64,000 nt of DNA from Devosia sp. SD17-2. GTDB taxonomy: Bacteria > Pseudomonadota > Alphaproteobacteria > Rhizobiales > Devosiaceae. A model generated the notes under the pieces. That model was not told the DNA's origin. It made no database searches and worked only from the letters and a program-made list of their open reading frames with translations. The translations under genes and the position numbers were made by a program. Positions 25,007-34,303 of the stretch are shown one piece after another; position 1 is the stretch's first letter, and every line of letters starts with the position of its first letter. The DNA lies in NCBI RefSeq assembly GCF_029201565.1, contig NZ_CP104002.1, positions 186,001 through 250,000 of the forward strand, read 5' to 3'.

Positions 25007-25882
25007 ATGAACGACAAGCCGACACGTCTGGGCCGTGGCCTTGCAGCGCTCATTGGCGATATGGCGACCCTTGAGGGCGCCCGTGTTACCGAATCCGGTT
25101 CCGGCAGCAAGAAGCTGCCGGTCGAGTTCATTATTGCCAACCGGGCAAACCCGCGACGGACTTTTGACCCCGAGCAGCTTGAAGAACTTGCGAACTCCAT
25201 CCGCGAAAAGGGTGTGATGTCGCCCTTGCTGGTGCGGCCGACGGACGATCCGAATATTTTCGAGCTGATTGCCGGCGAACGCCGCTGGCGCGCCTCGCAG
25301 ATGGCTGGTCTGCACGATGTGCCCGTGATCATCCGCGAAGTGGACGACAAGGAAGCGCTCGAACTCGCGATCATTGAGAACGTGCAGCGCGCCGACCTCA
25401 ACGCTCTGGAAGAGGCGATGGGGTATGGCCAGCTGATCGAACAGTTTGACTATACGCAGCAGGACCTGGCGCAGGTAATCGGCAAGAGCCGCTCGCATGT
25501 CGCCAATACGCTGCGTCTCCTGAAACTGCCGGAAGACGTCCGCTCCATGGTCGCCAGCGGCACGCTGACGGCTGGACACGCTCGCACGCTGATCACGGTC
25601 GAAGAGCCAGGTCAGTTGGCGCGGCAGATCGTCGAGAAGGGGCTTTCCGTCCGCGAGGCAGAAGCGCTCAGTCAGCAGCGTGAGCCGGCGCCCCGGCCCA
25701 AGCCACCGGAAGAAACCGGTCGTGATGCCAATACAGTCGCGCTAGAGCGTCGGTTGTCGGACGCTTTGGGACTGTCGGTGTCGCTCAGCCATTCTGAAAA
25801 GGGTGGACGCGTAGAGATCCGCTACAAGACCCTCGAACAGCTCGATAATATCTGCGGCAAGCTGACGGGCCAGTCGCAGTAA
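25007..25882 (+). CDS. parB: chromosome-partitioning protein ParB
   Basis: ParB is the CTP-dependent clamp that loads at parS. The 291-residue product has the N-terminal RLGRGLAALIGD (ParA-contacting), the CTP site with GERRWRASQ, the helix-turn-helix QQDLAQVIGKSRSHVANTLRLLKLP that reads parS, and the C-terminal dimer domain. Eight parS-like sites are in the window, one perfect. Confidence 0.96.
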   Translation: MNDKPTRLGRGLAALIGDMATLEGARVTESGSGSKKLPVEFIIANRANPRRTFDPEQLEELANSIREKGVMSPLLVRPTDDPNIFELIAGERRWRASQMAGLHDVPVIIREVDDKEALELAIIENVQRADLNALEEAMGYGQLIEQFDYTQQDLAQVIGKSRSHVANTLRLLKLPEDVRSMVASGTLTAGHARTLITVEEPGQLARQIVEKGLSVREAEALSQQREPAPRPKPPEETGRDANTVALERRLSDALGLSVSLSHSEKGGRVEIRYKTLEQLDNICGKLTGQSQ

Positions 25883-25891
25883 TTCGATAAA

Positions 25892-25907
25892 AGTTTCACG
25901 TGAAACC
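25892..25907. promoter_or_regulatory. parS: parS-like site (14 of 16) after parB
   Basis: AGTTTCACGTGAAACC keeps the full 14-base palindrome GTTTCACGTGAAAC; only the outer bases differ. It lies ten bases after the parB stop. Confidence 0.85.
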
Positions 25908-25909
25908 AA

Positions 25910-25937
25910 GGCGCGCTGTGTTCAGCGCGCCTTTTTT
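25910..25937 (+). terminator. Rho-independent terminator after parB
   Basis: GGCGCGCTG and CAGCGCGCC form nine perfect pairs around a TGTT loop, followed by six T residues. Confidence 0.95.
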
Positions 25938-25955
25938 CTGCCTGGTGATCGTAGC

Positions 25956-26978
25956 TTAGTGCGTTGCTGCCTGCATGCAGAGCGCCAGCGTCGTGCGCCG
26001 GAGGATGGTTTCCGCCAACACTGGCTTGCGGCGGCTGTCGCTCGTGGCATTGAGTAGGCGCTCAGTTGCATTGGCCAGTGCTGGCTCGCTCCACAGCCGC
26101 AACTGCTGCTCGAGATTGCCAATGCGCGAAAAATGCGGCCTGGGTTTCACCGCCTCAAGCACGGCACGTGGGGGCTTGCCGTTGTCCACCTCAACGCGCC
26201 AGCGGCGCAGATTGGCGAAGTGATTGGCGAGCATTGCCAGTAGCTGCTGAGGGTTCACAGAGGCCGCCAGAGCGCGATTGAGGGCCATCTCCAGCTTCTC
26301 TGCATGTCCACCCCCAGACGCGTCCAGAATGGCGTCTATGGCCAGCGCACCGTTGTCTGCGCAGAGCAGCAAGATGTCTTCCCGGGTCAGGGTCTTGGTC
26401 GTCGCGGCGAACAGCGTCACCTTTTCCAGTTCCCGCCGCGTTATCTCGCGGTCGTTACCCAGAATATCGCGCAGCGTCGGGATCACATCCGCGTCGGCGC
26501 GGATACCCTGCTGATTGAACGTGTCGCGCATCAGATTGGCGAGGGTTTCGTCAGTGTCCGGGTAGCAGGGCAGGGCGCGGCCGAGCTTTGCTGATTCAAT
26601 CAGTGCCCGTAGAGCATCACGCGGTGTGAGATTGCCGGCCTCGAGAATAATGGCTGCACCGCCCGGATCGTCGCGTAGCTCGGTCAGCGGCATCACCAGC
26701 GACTTGGTGGCATTGCGCACGCGGATGATGCGCTTGCCGCCGAACAGCGACACGCTGCGGGCTTCCATGACCAGGCGGCCGGGCTCGGCGTCGAGCTCGG
26801 GGCCGTCAAAAATGGTGAGGCTTGCGGAGGCTGGATCATCGCCACTGAGCTGGCGGATCAGGCGCTGGGCGGTTTCACGAACAAGGCCCCCATCGGGACC
26901 ATAGGCGAGGAAAATGCCTTCGGAGAGATCGGGTCGCGCCAGATAGCGCGCGACCTCATGAGCCTTGAGAGCGGTCAT
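25956..26978 (-). CDS. holA: DNA polymerase III delta subunit
   Basis: HolA is the clamp-loader wrench that opens the beta clamp. The 340-residue product begins MTALKAHEVARYLARPD and has the N-terminal AAA-like domain with YGPDGGLVRETAQRL and SVSLFGGKRIIRVRNA, then the helical collar domain. Length and domain order are normal. Its ATG directly follows the lptE stop (TGAATG), a conserved leuS-lptE-holA arrangement in proteobacteria. Confidence 0.92.
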   Translation of the reverse strand: MTALKAHEVARYLARPDLSEGIFLAYGPDGGLVRETAQRLIRQLSGDDPASASLTIFDGPELDAEPGRLVMEARSVSLFGGKRIIRVRNATKSLVMPLTELRDDPGGAAIILEAGNLTPRDALRALIESAKLGRALPCYPDTDETLANLMRDTFNQQGIRADADVIPTLRDILGNDREITRRELEKVTLFAATTKTLTREDILLLCADNGALAIDAILDASGGGHAEKLEMALNRALAASVNPQQLLAMLANHFANLRRWRVEVDNGKPPRAVLEAVKPRPHFSRIGNLEQQLRLWSEPALANATERLLNATSDSRRKPVLAETILRRTTLALCMQAATH

Positions 26979-27482
26979 TCAGGGTGCCAGAGCGGCATAG
27001 ATGGCGAGGCGCAGAGACTCGGCGAGGGCCTTGGCCGCGCGCTCCTGGGCCTCAAGCTCGGCGGCCTGTTCGGCGAGAACCTGCCCACTCCGGTTAAACT
27101 GTGCCGTGGCGGTACGGGTGACACGGACAGGGGCGCGGCCGCTGTTGTCGCGATAGGTGATCACGAGGTCGCCCGTTACCCTGGCTTCATGCAGCTTGTG
27201 GGGATTGGCCGTCTGGCTGCGGAAAGCGACGGCTGTTTCCGGCCGCACGCTTATGCTGACAAGGGGCGCGTCCGGCCGGGCAGACGTGCCAAGCCGGAAC
27301 GAAAGCTCCTGGTAGACGATCTGTTCGAGGCGCGTGTTGGGCGCCGCGTAGGCCAATTGCATCTGGGCTGCTTCCGCCAGCCGACCGCTATGGACCGGCT
27401 GGAAGGAGCAGGCGCTCAGAGCCACTCCCCCGGAAAGAGAGAGGGCGATGAGCGCGATGCGTGATGGCCTAAACAACGACAT
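26979..27482 (-). CDS. lptE: LPS-assembly lipoprotein LptE
   Basis: LptE plugs the LptD barrel and helps put lipopolysaccharide on the outer surface. The 167-residue product has a lipoprotein signal [19 protein letters not shown] ending in the lipobox LSAC, so the mature protein would begin at the lipid-modified cysteine, followed by SFQPVHSG as in alphaproteobacterial LptE. The start at 27482 lies inside the leuS end, with a 14-base overlap. Sequence identity in this family is low, so position between leuS and holA is important support. Confidence 0.88.
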   Translation of the reverse strand: MSLFRPSRIALIALSLSGGVALSACSFQPVHSGRLAEAAQMQLAYAAPNTRLEQIVYQELSFRLGTSARPDAPLVSISVRPETAVAFRSQTANPHKLHEARVTGDLVITYRDNSGRAPVRVTRTATAQFNRSGQVLAEQAAELEAQERAAKALAESLRLAIYAALAP

Positions 27483-30090
27483 TGACGATCCTGTTGGGTA
27501 CCACGACGATTTTCTTCGGCGCCTTGCCTTCCAGAATGCGCACAACGTCGTCCAGTGACAAGACCAGCTTTTCGACTTCGGCCGCTGGCGTGTCCTTGGC
27601 AACGGTGATTTCGCCGCGACGCTTGCCGTTGATCTGGATCGGCATGGTGACTTCGTCGTCGACCAGCATTTTCGGATCGACGTCCGGCCAGGCGGCGTCG
27701 GCCACGAGACCGGGCTTGCCGAGGACCTGCCAGCAGGTTTCCGCCAGATGCGGCATCATGGGCGAGAGCAGCTGGATGAGGCTCGAAACGCCGTCCGACA
27801 GTTCGCTCCGCTGGGCGGCGCTGAGGCCATTGCCCTTGCCGGCAGCCTTGATGAGGGCGTTGCTCAGCTCATAGATCTGGGCCACGGCGCGATTGAAGCG
27901 CAGGCCTTCGATGTCCTGGGCAATGCCATGGACGCAACGATGGACGATCTTGCGCAGGGCAAGCGCCTCATTGTCATCAGATGATGCAACAGTCTCGGAA
28001 GACTGTGCGTTCAGAATGTCCAGTGTGTCGTGAACGAGGCGCCAGATGCGCTGCTGGAAGCGGCTCGCGCCTTCAACGCCGGCCTCGGTCCACTGCACAT
28101 CGCGCTCCGGTGGGGAGTCCGAGAGCATGAACCAGCGGGCGGTATCGGCGCCATAGGTGGCAACGATCTCGTCGGGATCGACGACGTTCTTCTTGGACTT
28201 GCTCATCTTTTCGACAGAGCCGATCGAAATCGGCGCGCCGGTCTGAATGTGGCGGGCTGAGCGGTTGTCGCCGTCGCTTTCCAGCACGATCTCGGTCGGA
28301 TTGACCCATTCGCCCGTCTCGGACTTGTAGGTCTCGTGGGTGACCATACCCTGGGTGAAGAGACCCTTGAACGGCTCGTCGATGCCGACGTGGCCGGTGG
28401 CCTTCATGGCGCGGGTGAAGAAGCGCGAATAGAGCAGGTGCAGGATCGCGTGCTCGACACCACCGATATACTGGTCCACCGGCAGCCAGCGATTGGCGAC
28501 GCCGGGAATGGTTGGCGTATCGGCGTCCGGGGCGGTAAAGCGGGCAAAATACCAGGACGAGTCGACGAACGTGTCCATGGTGTCCGTCTCGCGACGGGCC
28601 GCGCCGCCGCACTGCGGGCAGTTGACGTGCTTCCAGCTCGGATGATGGTCGAGCGCATTGCCGGGCTTGTCGAAGCTGACATCGTCCGGCAGCACGACCG
28701 GCAGGTCCTTCTTGGGGACCGGGACAGTGCCGCAGACCTCGCAATGGATCACCGGAATGGGGCAACCCCAATAGCGCTGGCGGGAAATGCCCCAGTCGCG
28801 CAGGCGGTAGTTGACCTCGACCTTGCCCTGCGGCTTGCCGTCGACGGTGCGCGCGCCGAAGAACTCGGCGATCTTGTGCTTGGCGTCTTCGATCGAGAGG
28901 CCATTGAGGAAGCCGGAATTGAAGATGTTGCCAGCGTCAACATAGGCTTCGGTGCCGATTTCAAAGGTTTCGGCATAGGCGCCGGGCGGCAGCACCACGG
29001 GCTTGACCGAGAGGCCATATTTACGGGCGAGATCCAGGTCGCGCTGGTCATGGGCCGGGCAGCCGAAGATGGCGCCGGTGCCGTAATCCATGAGAATGAA
29101 ATTGGCGACATAGACGGGCAGGGTTTCGCCTTCGATCACCGGGTGTTTCACCCGAAGACCGGTATCAAAGCCCTGCTTTTCGGCCTTTTCCAGGGTCTCG
29201 TTGGAGGTGCCGTGGCGATGGCACTCCGCCACGAACTCAGCCAGGCCGGCATTGTCCGCGGCCAGCGCCGTGGTCAGCGGATGATCGGGCGAGAGGGCAA
29301 CGAAGGATGCACCGAAGATGGTATCTGGGCGCGTGGTAAAGACCTCGATGCTGGTGGCATCACTCTTGTCGCTCGGCACGAGGTCGAACAGCAGGCGCAG
29401 GCCTTCGGACTTGCCGATCCAGTTGCGCTGCATGGTGCGCACTTTTTCCGGCCACTCGGTCAGCGTGTCGAGCGCCTCAAGCAGGTCCTCGGCATAGTCG
29501 GAGATCTTGAAGAACCACTGGGTCAGCTCGCGCTGCTCGACCGGGGCGCCGGAGCGCCAGCCCTTGCCGTCGATGACCTGCTCATTGGCGAGCACGGTCA
29601 TGTCGACCGGGTCCCAGTTCACCTTGGAGCTCTTGCGTGTGATGAGGCCCGCTTCGAGCATGTCGAGGAACATGGCCTGCTGGTGGCGATAATAGGAGGG
29701 ATCGCAAGTGGCGATTTCGCGCGTCCAGTCGATGGAGAGGCCCATCGACTTGAGCTGCTTTTTCATCGCCTCGATATTGGAATAGGTCCAGGTGCCCGGG
29801 TGGGTCTTGCGCTCGATCGCGGCGTTTTCAGCCGGCAGGCCGAAGGCGTCCCAGCCCATGGGGTGCAGCACATTCTTGCCGCGGGCGCGGTGATAGCGCG
29901 CCACGACGTCGCCCATGGCGTAGTTGCGCACATGGCCCATGTGGATGCGGCCGGAGGGGTAGGGGAACATCTCGAGGACGTAGTAAGGGTCGCGCGGGTC
30001 GTCATTGGCGGTGACGAAGCTCTTTGCGTCTTCCCACACCTTCTGCCATTTCGGTTCGCTTTCGCGCGGATTGTAGCGTTCGCCGCTCAC
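27469..30090 (-). CDS. leuS: leucyl-tRNA synthetase
   Basis: An 873-residue class I synthetase. The HIGH-type signature is HMGH in [14 protein letters not shown] (about residues 44-56) and the KMSKS motif is [11 protein letters not shown] near residue 628. The editing domain with [11 protein letters not shown] and the zinc-type [10 protein letters not shown] / CPQCGG cysteine pairs are present. It is the first gene of the leftward leuS-lptE-holA unit and faces yggS across a 131-base divergent gap. Confidence 0.97.
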   Translation of the reverse strand: MSGERYNPRESEPKWQKVWEDAKSFVTANDDPRDPYYVLEMFPYPSGRIHMGHVRNYAMGDVVARYHRARGKNVLHPMGWDAFGLPAENAAIERKTHPGTWTYSNIEAMKKQLKSMGLSIDWTREIATCDPSYYRHQQAMFLDMLEAGLITRKSSKVNWDPVDMTVLANEQVIDGKGWRSGAPVEQRELTQWFFKISDYAEDLLEALDTLTEWPEKVRTMQRNWIGKSEGLRLLFDLVPSDKSDATSIEVFTTRPDTIFGASFVALSPDHPLTTALAADNAGLAEFVAECHRHGTSNETLEKAEKQGFDTGLRVKHPVIEGETLPVYVANFILMDYGTGAIFGCPAHDQRDLDLARKYGLSVKPVVLPPGAYAETFEIGTEAYVDAGNIFNSGFLNGLSIEDAKHKIAEFFGARTVDGKPQGKVEVNYRLRDWGISRQRYWGCPIPVIHCEVCGTVPVPKKDLPVVLPDDVSFDKPGNALDHHPSWKHVNCPQCGGAARRETDTMDTFVDSSWYFARFTAPDADTPTIPGVANRWLPVDQYIGGVEHAILHLLYSRFFTRAMKATGHVGIDEPFKGLFTQGMVTHETYKSETGEWVNPTEIVLESDGDNRSARHIQTGAPISIGSVEKMSKSKKNVVDPDEIVATYGADTARWFMLSDSPPERDVQWTEAGVEGASRFQQRIWRLVHDTLDILNAQSSETVASSDDNEALALRKIVHRCVHGIAQDIEGLRFNRAVAQIYELSNALIKAAGKGNGLSAAQRSELSDGVSSLIQLLSPMMPHLAETCWQVLGKPGLVADAAWPDVDPKMLVDDEVTMPIQINGKRRGEITVAKDTPAAEVEKLVLSLDDVVRILEGKAPKKIVVVPNRIVNVVV

Positions 30091-30221
30091 TGTTCTCGTC
30101 CTTGCAAGATTAGCGTCGCTATGCCGGAAAAGAGCGGCACAGCTTGCGTTTTTTGGGGTATTTGGCTACCGGGACCATCACCAGAAATCCCCTCCAAGGT
30201 CAACAGAAACGGGGCCGTGTC

Positions 30222-30908
30222 ATGACCGACAAGCAGCCAGACGGAATTGTGCGGGCAAAAACGGCCCTCGACTACATCACCGGCCGTATGGAGAAGGCCC
30301 GCAACCGCTTCGGCGCACCTCCGGAAAAGGTGCAGTTGGTGGCGGTTTCCAAGACGTTCTCGGGCGAACAGGTTGAGCCGTTCCTTGTTGCAGGGCGGCG
30401 GGTCTTTGGGGAAAACCGCGTCCAGGAAGCCAAGGACAAATGGCCGGAGCTGAAGGCGCGCTACCCGGATGTGCAGCTCCATCTCATCGGGCCGCTGCAG
30501 ACCAACAAGGCCCGCGAGGCCGTGGCGCTGTTTGACGTTATCCAGAGCGTTGATCGCGACAAGCTGGCGGGCGTGCTAGCAAGCGAAATGGAACGGGCAG
30601 GGCGGAAACTTCCCTGCTTCGTCCAGGTCAATATCGGCGGCGAAGAGCAAAAGGCCGGCATCCCAGTCGATGAGGCGGTCGACTTCGTGGCCCGATGCCG
30701 TACCGAGCACGGGCTCGAAATCGTCGGGCTGATGTGCATTCCGCCCGATGGTGTGCCGGCGGCTCCCTATTTCGCGCAGTTGGCAGAACTGGCGGCAAAG
30801 GCCGGTGTGTCGGAAATCTCTATGGGCATGAGCGGAGATTTTGAGACAGCCATTGCCATGGGCGCGACCTATGTACGCGTGGGTTCGGCGCTTTTCGGCA
30901 AGCGCTGA
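30222..30908 (+). CDS. YggS-family PLP homeostasis protein
   Basis: A 228-residue single-domain PLP-binding barrel (YggS/PROSC family) involved in keeping free pyridoxal phosphate and amino-acid pools balanced; no enzyme activity is firmly known. The PLP lysine is Lys44 in VAVSKTF, and FGENRVQEAKDKWPEL and MSMGMSGDFETAI are family signatures, the last forming the phosphate site. ATG 30222 is chosen as the first codon of the conserved part. Confidence 0.92.
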   Translation: MTDKQPDGIVRAKTALDYITGRMEKARNRFGAPPEKVQLVAVSKTFSGEQVEPFLVAGRRVFGENRVQEAKDKWPELKARYPDVQLHLIGPLQTNKAREAVALFDVIQSVDRDKLAGVLASEMERAGRKLPCFVQVNIGGEEQKAGIPVDEAVDFVARCRTEHGLEIVGLMCIPPDGVPAAPYFAQLAELAAKAGVSEISMGMSGDFETAIAMGATYVRVGSALFGKR

Positions 30909-30984
30909 CCGCAATTTTGCCACTCCTGACAAGCATATAACCGGCGCACTCCAGGGGCGTCGGTGACTTTGGTGTGCCGGTCGT

Positions 30985-31003
30985 CCAGACATCTTCGGTC
31001 TGG
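30985..31003 (+). promoter_or_regulatory. small hairpin between yggS and the response regulator
   Basis: CCAGAC and GTCTGG pair around ATCTTCG. The 244-base gap holds no gene, and this is the only clear structure in it. It could be an RNA element of the following leader; there is no T run immediately after it. Confidence 0.35.
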
Positions 31004-31152
31004 GCGAAGCGTTTGCTTTTGTTGGGATTTGCAACTTTTTCCACGGCAGACACGTTCCTACCCGTCGAATAACGCCGATGTGATTGGCCGACCCAAACGC
31101 AGTCGCAATGATGTGACCTTGGTCGTCCAGAGCAATTTGACCGGAGAACCCA

Positions 31153-31836
31153 ATGAACAAGCGACGCATCCTTGTTGTGGACGACGACGCGGATCTTCGT
31201 GAAACCCTGGTCGAGCAGCTGCGGGGGCAGGCCGATTTCGAGATTCTCGATGTCGGCACAGCCAATGACGCGCTCAAGGCCTTGCGCGAGAACAATATCG
31301 AGCTGACCATCCTCGATGTGGGCCTGCCGGACATGGATGGGCGCGAAGCGGTCAAGGTCATGCGGGAGGAGGGGATTAAGAGCCCCGTCCTGATGCTGAC
31401 CGGCCATGACAGCGAAGCTGACGAGATCAAGGGCCTCGAGTCGGGCGCCAATGATTATCTCACCAAGCCCTTCCGCTTCCCCGTGCTGATGGCCCGTATC
31501 AACGCGGCGCTGCGACAGCATGACCAGAGCGAGGACGCGGTCTTCACCATCGGCCAGTACAGCTTTCAACCCGCAGCCAAGACGCTCGAGACCAATGACG
31601 GCCTCAAGGTGCGCCTGACCGACAAGGAGACTTCCATCCTGAAGTATCTCTATCGGCAGGGACCCAAGACCATCACCCGCGATGTGCTGCTCAAGGAAGT
31701 CTGGGGCTACAACAACCGGGTCACCACCCACACGCTTGAAACCCACATCTACCGGCTGCGCCAGAAGATCGAGCGGGATCCGTCCAATGCTCGCCTGCTT
31801 GTCACCGAGGATGGCGGCTACCGGCTTGTCCCCTGA
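31153..31836 (+). CDS. OmpR-family response regulator (CenR-like)
   Basis: A 227-residue two-domain regulator. The receiver has the acid pair Asp10/Asp11, phospho-acceptor Asp55 in LTILDVGLPDMDG and Lys105 in YLTKPFRF. The C-terminal winged helix (about residues 132-227) shows LTDKETSILKYLYRQGPKTITRDVLL and the recognition region THTLETHIYRLRQKIE. The sequence resembles the essential envelope regulator CenR of Caulobacter as I remember it, but no kinase gene is adjacent, so the name is tentative. Confidence 0.85.
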   Translation: MNKRRILVVDDDADLRETLVEQLRGQADFEILDVGTANDALKALRENNIELTILDVGLPDMDGREAVKVMREEGIKSPVLMLTGHDSEADEIKGLESGANDYLTKPFRFPVLMARINAALRQHDQSEDAVFTIGQYSFQPAAKTLETNDGLKVRLTDKETSILKYLYRQGPKTITRDVLLKEVWGYNNRVTTHTLETHIYRLRQKIERDPSNARLLVTEDGGYRLVP

Positions 31837-31938
31837 TCGGGGACAAAGAGGTTCAACACTGGATCGAACTGCCCTATAGGAATTGAGTTGACCCTGTCGG
31901 AGCGGCATCCGGCGGGCGGGCGCAGTTGGGTCTGACGA

Positions 31939-32397
31939 ATGAGAATGGACGATGCAGCCGCTGTCCTCGGGCGGGCTGACTTCTTCGATATGTGCACTGA
32001 CGAACAGCGCGCCATGCTGGGCTTTGCCAGCGACCGTCAGCGCATTGATGCCGACGATGTCGTGTACAAGGCTGGCGACGTGCCCCTGGGCGCCTATGTG
32101 CTGATTTCTGGGACATTGAAGGCCAGGAACGAGGGGCCGGAGGCGGGCAAGCCCTATGCGCTATCTGAACCGGGCAGCGTGATTTCCCCAACAGCGTTGA
32201 TTCTCGACAAGCCGCGCCCGGTGACCATCACCGCGGTCACCGATTGCGAACTGTTGTTCGTACCGCGCCCGGCCTTCCTCAAGCTTTTGCGCAATTACCC
32301 GGACCTGGCGCAAAAGGCCGTGCAGCGGGTCGAGCGCGAGCTCAATTCCTATCTCAATGCCCTCGATCCCCTCCGTCGCAAGATGAAGGATCGCTGA
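31939..32397 (+). CDS. cyclic-nucleotide-binding domain protein without DNA-binding domain
   Basis: A 152-residue protein that is essentially one Crp-like cNMP-binding barrel: ADFFDMCTDEQRAML helix, the VVYKAGDVPLGAYVLISGTLKA strands, and a phosphate-loop region EPGSVISPTALILDKPRPVT. It ends with a single helix and lacks the helix-turn-helix of Crp/Fnr proteins. The usual RxA arginine loop is not clear, so nucleotide binding is uncertain. It may act as a sensor partner; neighbours give no firm hint. Confidence 0.75.
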   Translation: MRMDDAAAVLGRADFFDMCTDEQRAMLGFASDRQRIDADDVVYKAGDVPLGAYVLISGTLKARNEGPEAGKPYALSEPGSVISPTALILDKPRPVTITAVTDCELLFVPRPAFLKLLRNYPDLAQKAVQRVERELNSYLNALDPLRRKMKDR

Positions 32398-32410
32398 GCG
32401 GGCGCTGCCC

Positions 32411-33223
32411 TCAGGGCCGCGTGAAGCGGGCGATCACCGGCACATGGTCGGACGGCTTGTCGGTCCAGCCGCGGGCAGGGCGGATGATTTCGGCGGCAAT
32501 GCAGTGCTCGGCGACATCGGGGGTGGCCCAGATGTGGTCGAGGCGGCGGCCGCGATCTGACTTTTCCCAATCGAGCCCGCGATAGCTCCACCAGCTGTAG
32601 ATCTTCTGGTCATAGGGCACGTGCTTGCGCACGAGGTCGACCCAGCCGTGTCCGCCCGTCAGCAGGGCATCGAGCGCCTCGGTCTCGATCGGGGTATGGC
32701 TGATGACCTTGAGCAGCTGCTTGTGGCCCCACACGTCGTTCTCATGCGGGGCAATATTGAAATCGCCGGCGATCAGCTGGCCGCGCGCGAACATGGGCTC
32801 GCCGAACCAGCTCTTGAGTTCGTCGAGGAAGCCTAGCTTGTGCTTGAACTTGGGATTGATCTCGGGATCAGGCTCGTCACCCCCCGCCGGGATATAGAAA
32901 TTGTGGAGGGTCAGCGGACCGTGGCCGATATCGACCAGAGCCGAGACGTGACGCGATTCGGGGATCTCGCAGAACACCCGGCTCGACACATCGGTGAGCG
33001 GGAATTTCGAGACGATGGCCACGCCATGGTAGCCCTTCTGGCCATGAACGGCCATGTGCGGATAGCCCGCTTCCTCGAAGGCATTCCGGGGAAACTGGTC
33101 ATTGGTGCATTTGATTTCCTGCAGCATCAGCACGTCGGGCTGATACTGGGCGAGGAAATCGAGCACCATGCCGATGCGCAGGCGGACCGAATTGATGTTC
33201 CAGGTGACGACGGAAAGGGTCAT
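32411..33223 (-). CDS. xth: exodeoxyribonuclease III (AP endonuclease)
   Basis: A 270-residue exonuclease III family enzyme acting in base-excision repair at abasic sites. It shows the metal and catalytic motifs TWNINSVR, LMLQEIKC (Glu), AGDFNIAPHENDVW (Asp/Asn), RLDHIWATP and SDHVPV (Asp-His). The length is normal. It is convergent with the cyclic-nucleotide-binding protein gene with a gap of 13 bases. Confidence 0.95.
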   Translation of the reverse strand: MTLSVVTWNINSVRLRIGMVLDFLAQYQPDVLMLQEIKCTNDQFPRNAFEEAGYPHMAVHGQKGYHGVAIVSKFPLTDVSSRVFCEIPESRHVSALVDIGHGPLTLHNFYIPAGGDEPDPEINPKFKHKLGFLDELKSWFGEPMFARGQLIAGDFNIAPHENDVWGHKQLLKVISHTPIETEALDALLTGGHGWVDLVRKHVPYDQKIYSWWSYRGLDWEKSDRGRRLDHIWATPDVAEHCIAAEIIRPARGWTDKPSDHVPVIARFTRP

Positions 33224-33400
33224 TGCGGATCCGCTGGTTCGGGGAGGCGAGGGGCGAGGACTTCATATCACCAAGCCGGCGAGCCGGGTAAGCCGGAAAT
33301 GGCCGCGCCGCGACAAGTTGTGTCAGGAGAGGCCGTTCAGGAGCGCCTCCGGGGGCGGGCTCCTGGCCATTCGAGCCTAGCTCTCATGGCCTTCTCACCT

Positions 33401-33425
33401 CAAAACGTGCCACCGGCACGTTTTG
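33401..33425. terminator. symmetrical hairpin, possible bidirectional terminator
   Basis: CAAAACGTGCC and GGCACGTTTTG form 11 perfect pairs around ACC, with short A and T runs inside the stem. The gap 33224-33543 (320 bases) holds this hairpin, a parS-like site and the rplS terminator, and no gene. Confidence 0.45.
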
Positions 33426-33443
33426 CCCCTGGGGACGGTTCGA

Positions 33444-33459
33444 AGTTTCACGTGAATCC
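33444..33459. promoter_or_regulatory. parS: weak parS-like site (13 of 16)
   Basis: AGTTTCACGTGAATCC keeps the core TTTCACGTGAA. It lies 7.5 kb beyond the main cluster and would be the rightmost site in the window. Confidence 0.4.
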
Positions 33460-33468
33460 ATCAGGCAA

Positions 33469-33500
33469 AGAAAAACCCGGCGCCGATGAGGGGCCGGGTT
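33469..33500 (-). terminator. Rho-independent terminator after rplS
   Basis: Read on the minus strand, AACCCGGCCCC...GGCGCCGGGTT forms a GC-rich stem followed by TTTTCTTT. It lies 44 bases after the rplS stop. Confidence 0.8.
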
Positions 33501-33543
33501 CAGAAACGTCAGCGGCCCGCCGCGAAGCGGGCCGAAACAAATC

Positions 33544-34095
33544 TTATTCGCTCTTGGCTTCGCCTTCAGCGTCAGCGGCCTGTTCAGCGGCGGCAGCTGC
33601 TGCTGCGGCTTCCGCTTCCTTGGCAGCCTGCTCAGCGGCAAATGCCTGTGCTGCTGCGATCTTCTCGGCTTCGCGAGCTTCCTTGGCTGCCAGGGCAGCG
33701 CTGCGCTCGGAGGCTTCGATCTTGCGGGTACGCGAGTTGGTCGATTCGAAAATACGAGCCGACTTACCGCGACGGTCGCGCAGGTAGTACAGCTTGGCGC
33801 GACGCACCTTACCGCGCTTGATCACTTCGACCGAAGCAACGTTCGGGGAGTAGATCGGGAACACGCGTTCCACGCCTTCGCCGTACGAGATCTTGCGCAC
33901 GGTGAAGCTTTCCATGATGCCGCCGCCGGAGCGGGCGATCACCACGCCTTCATAGGCCTGGAGGCGTTCCTTGTCGCCTTCGCGGATCTTCACCCACACC
34001 TTGACGGTATCGCCATGGGTGAAATCGGGAAGTTCGCGCTTGGCGGTGAGGGCGGCAACCTGCTCGGCCTCGATCTGTTCGATAATGCTGCTCAT
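33544..34095 (-). CDS. rplS: ribosomal protein bL19 with a long C-terminal extension
   Basis: bL19 sits at the 30S-50S interface. The first 115 residues are a standard bL19: [33 protein letters not shown] and [13 protein letters not shown]. Beyond it is a tail of about 65 residues made largely of Ala, Glu and Lys (for example [21 protein letters not shown]), predicted helical or coiled. The usual length is about 115-130, so this 183-residue protein is extended. Start ATG 34095 is at the conserved [12 protein letters not shown]. The tail is not due to a frameshift since codon use is uniform. Confidence 0.95.
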   Translation of the reverse strand: MSSIIEQIEAEQVAALTAKRELPDFTHGDTVKVWVKIREGDKERLQAYEGVVIARSGGGIMESFTVRKISYGEGVERVFPIYSPNVASVEVIKRGKVRRAKLYYLRDRRGKSARIFESTNSRTRKIEASERSAALAAKEAREAEKIAAAQAFAAEQAAKEAEAAAAAAAAEQAADAEGEAKSE

Positions 34096-34303
34096 TGTCG
34101 ATCCGTTCTGATCTTTTCTCAGGGGTGACTTGCTGGGCTCTTTGCAGGGCCCGTCACCCGGTCTTGGTTGATAACGGAGGGTCGTCTTTTTCTTCTTGCC
34201 GCGGACCAGCTCCGAATTGCCGGTCACACGAATGGGCGGCTCATAGGCGAAATCAGGCCAAGAGTCCAGCCTTGGCGGGCCTATTGCGCCCAGCTTGTGC
34301 CAT

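Noticed and set aside
28336-30225. 629-codon frame antisense to leuS
   Set aside because: Antisense shadow of a certain synthetase gene; composition is typical of reversed codons and no motif is present.
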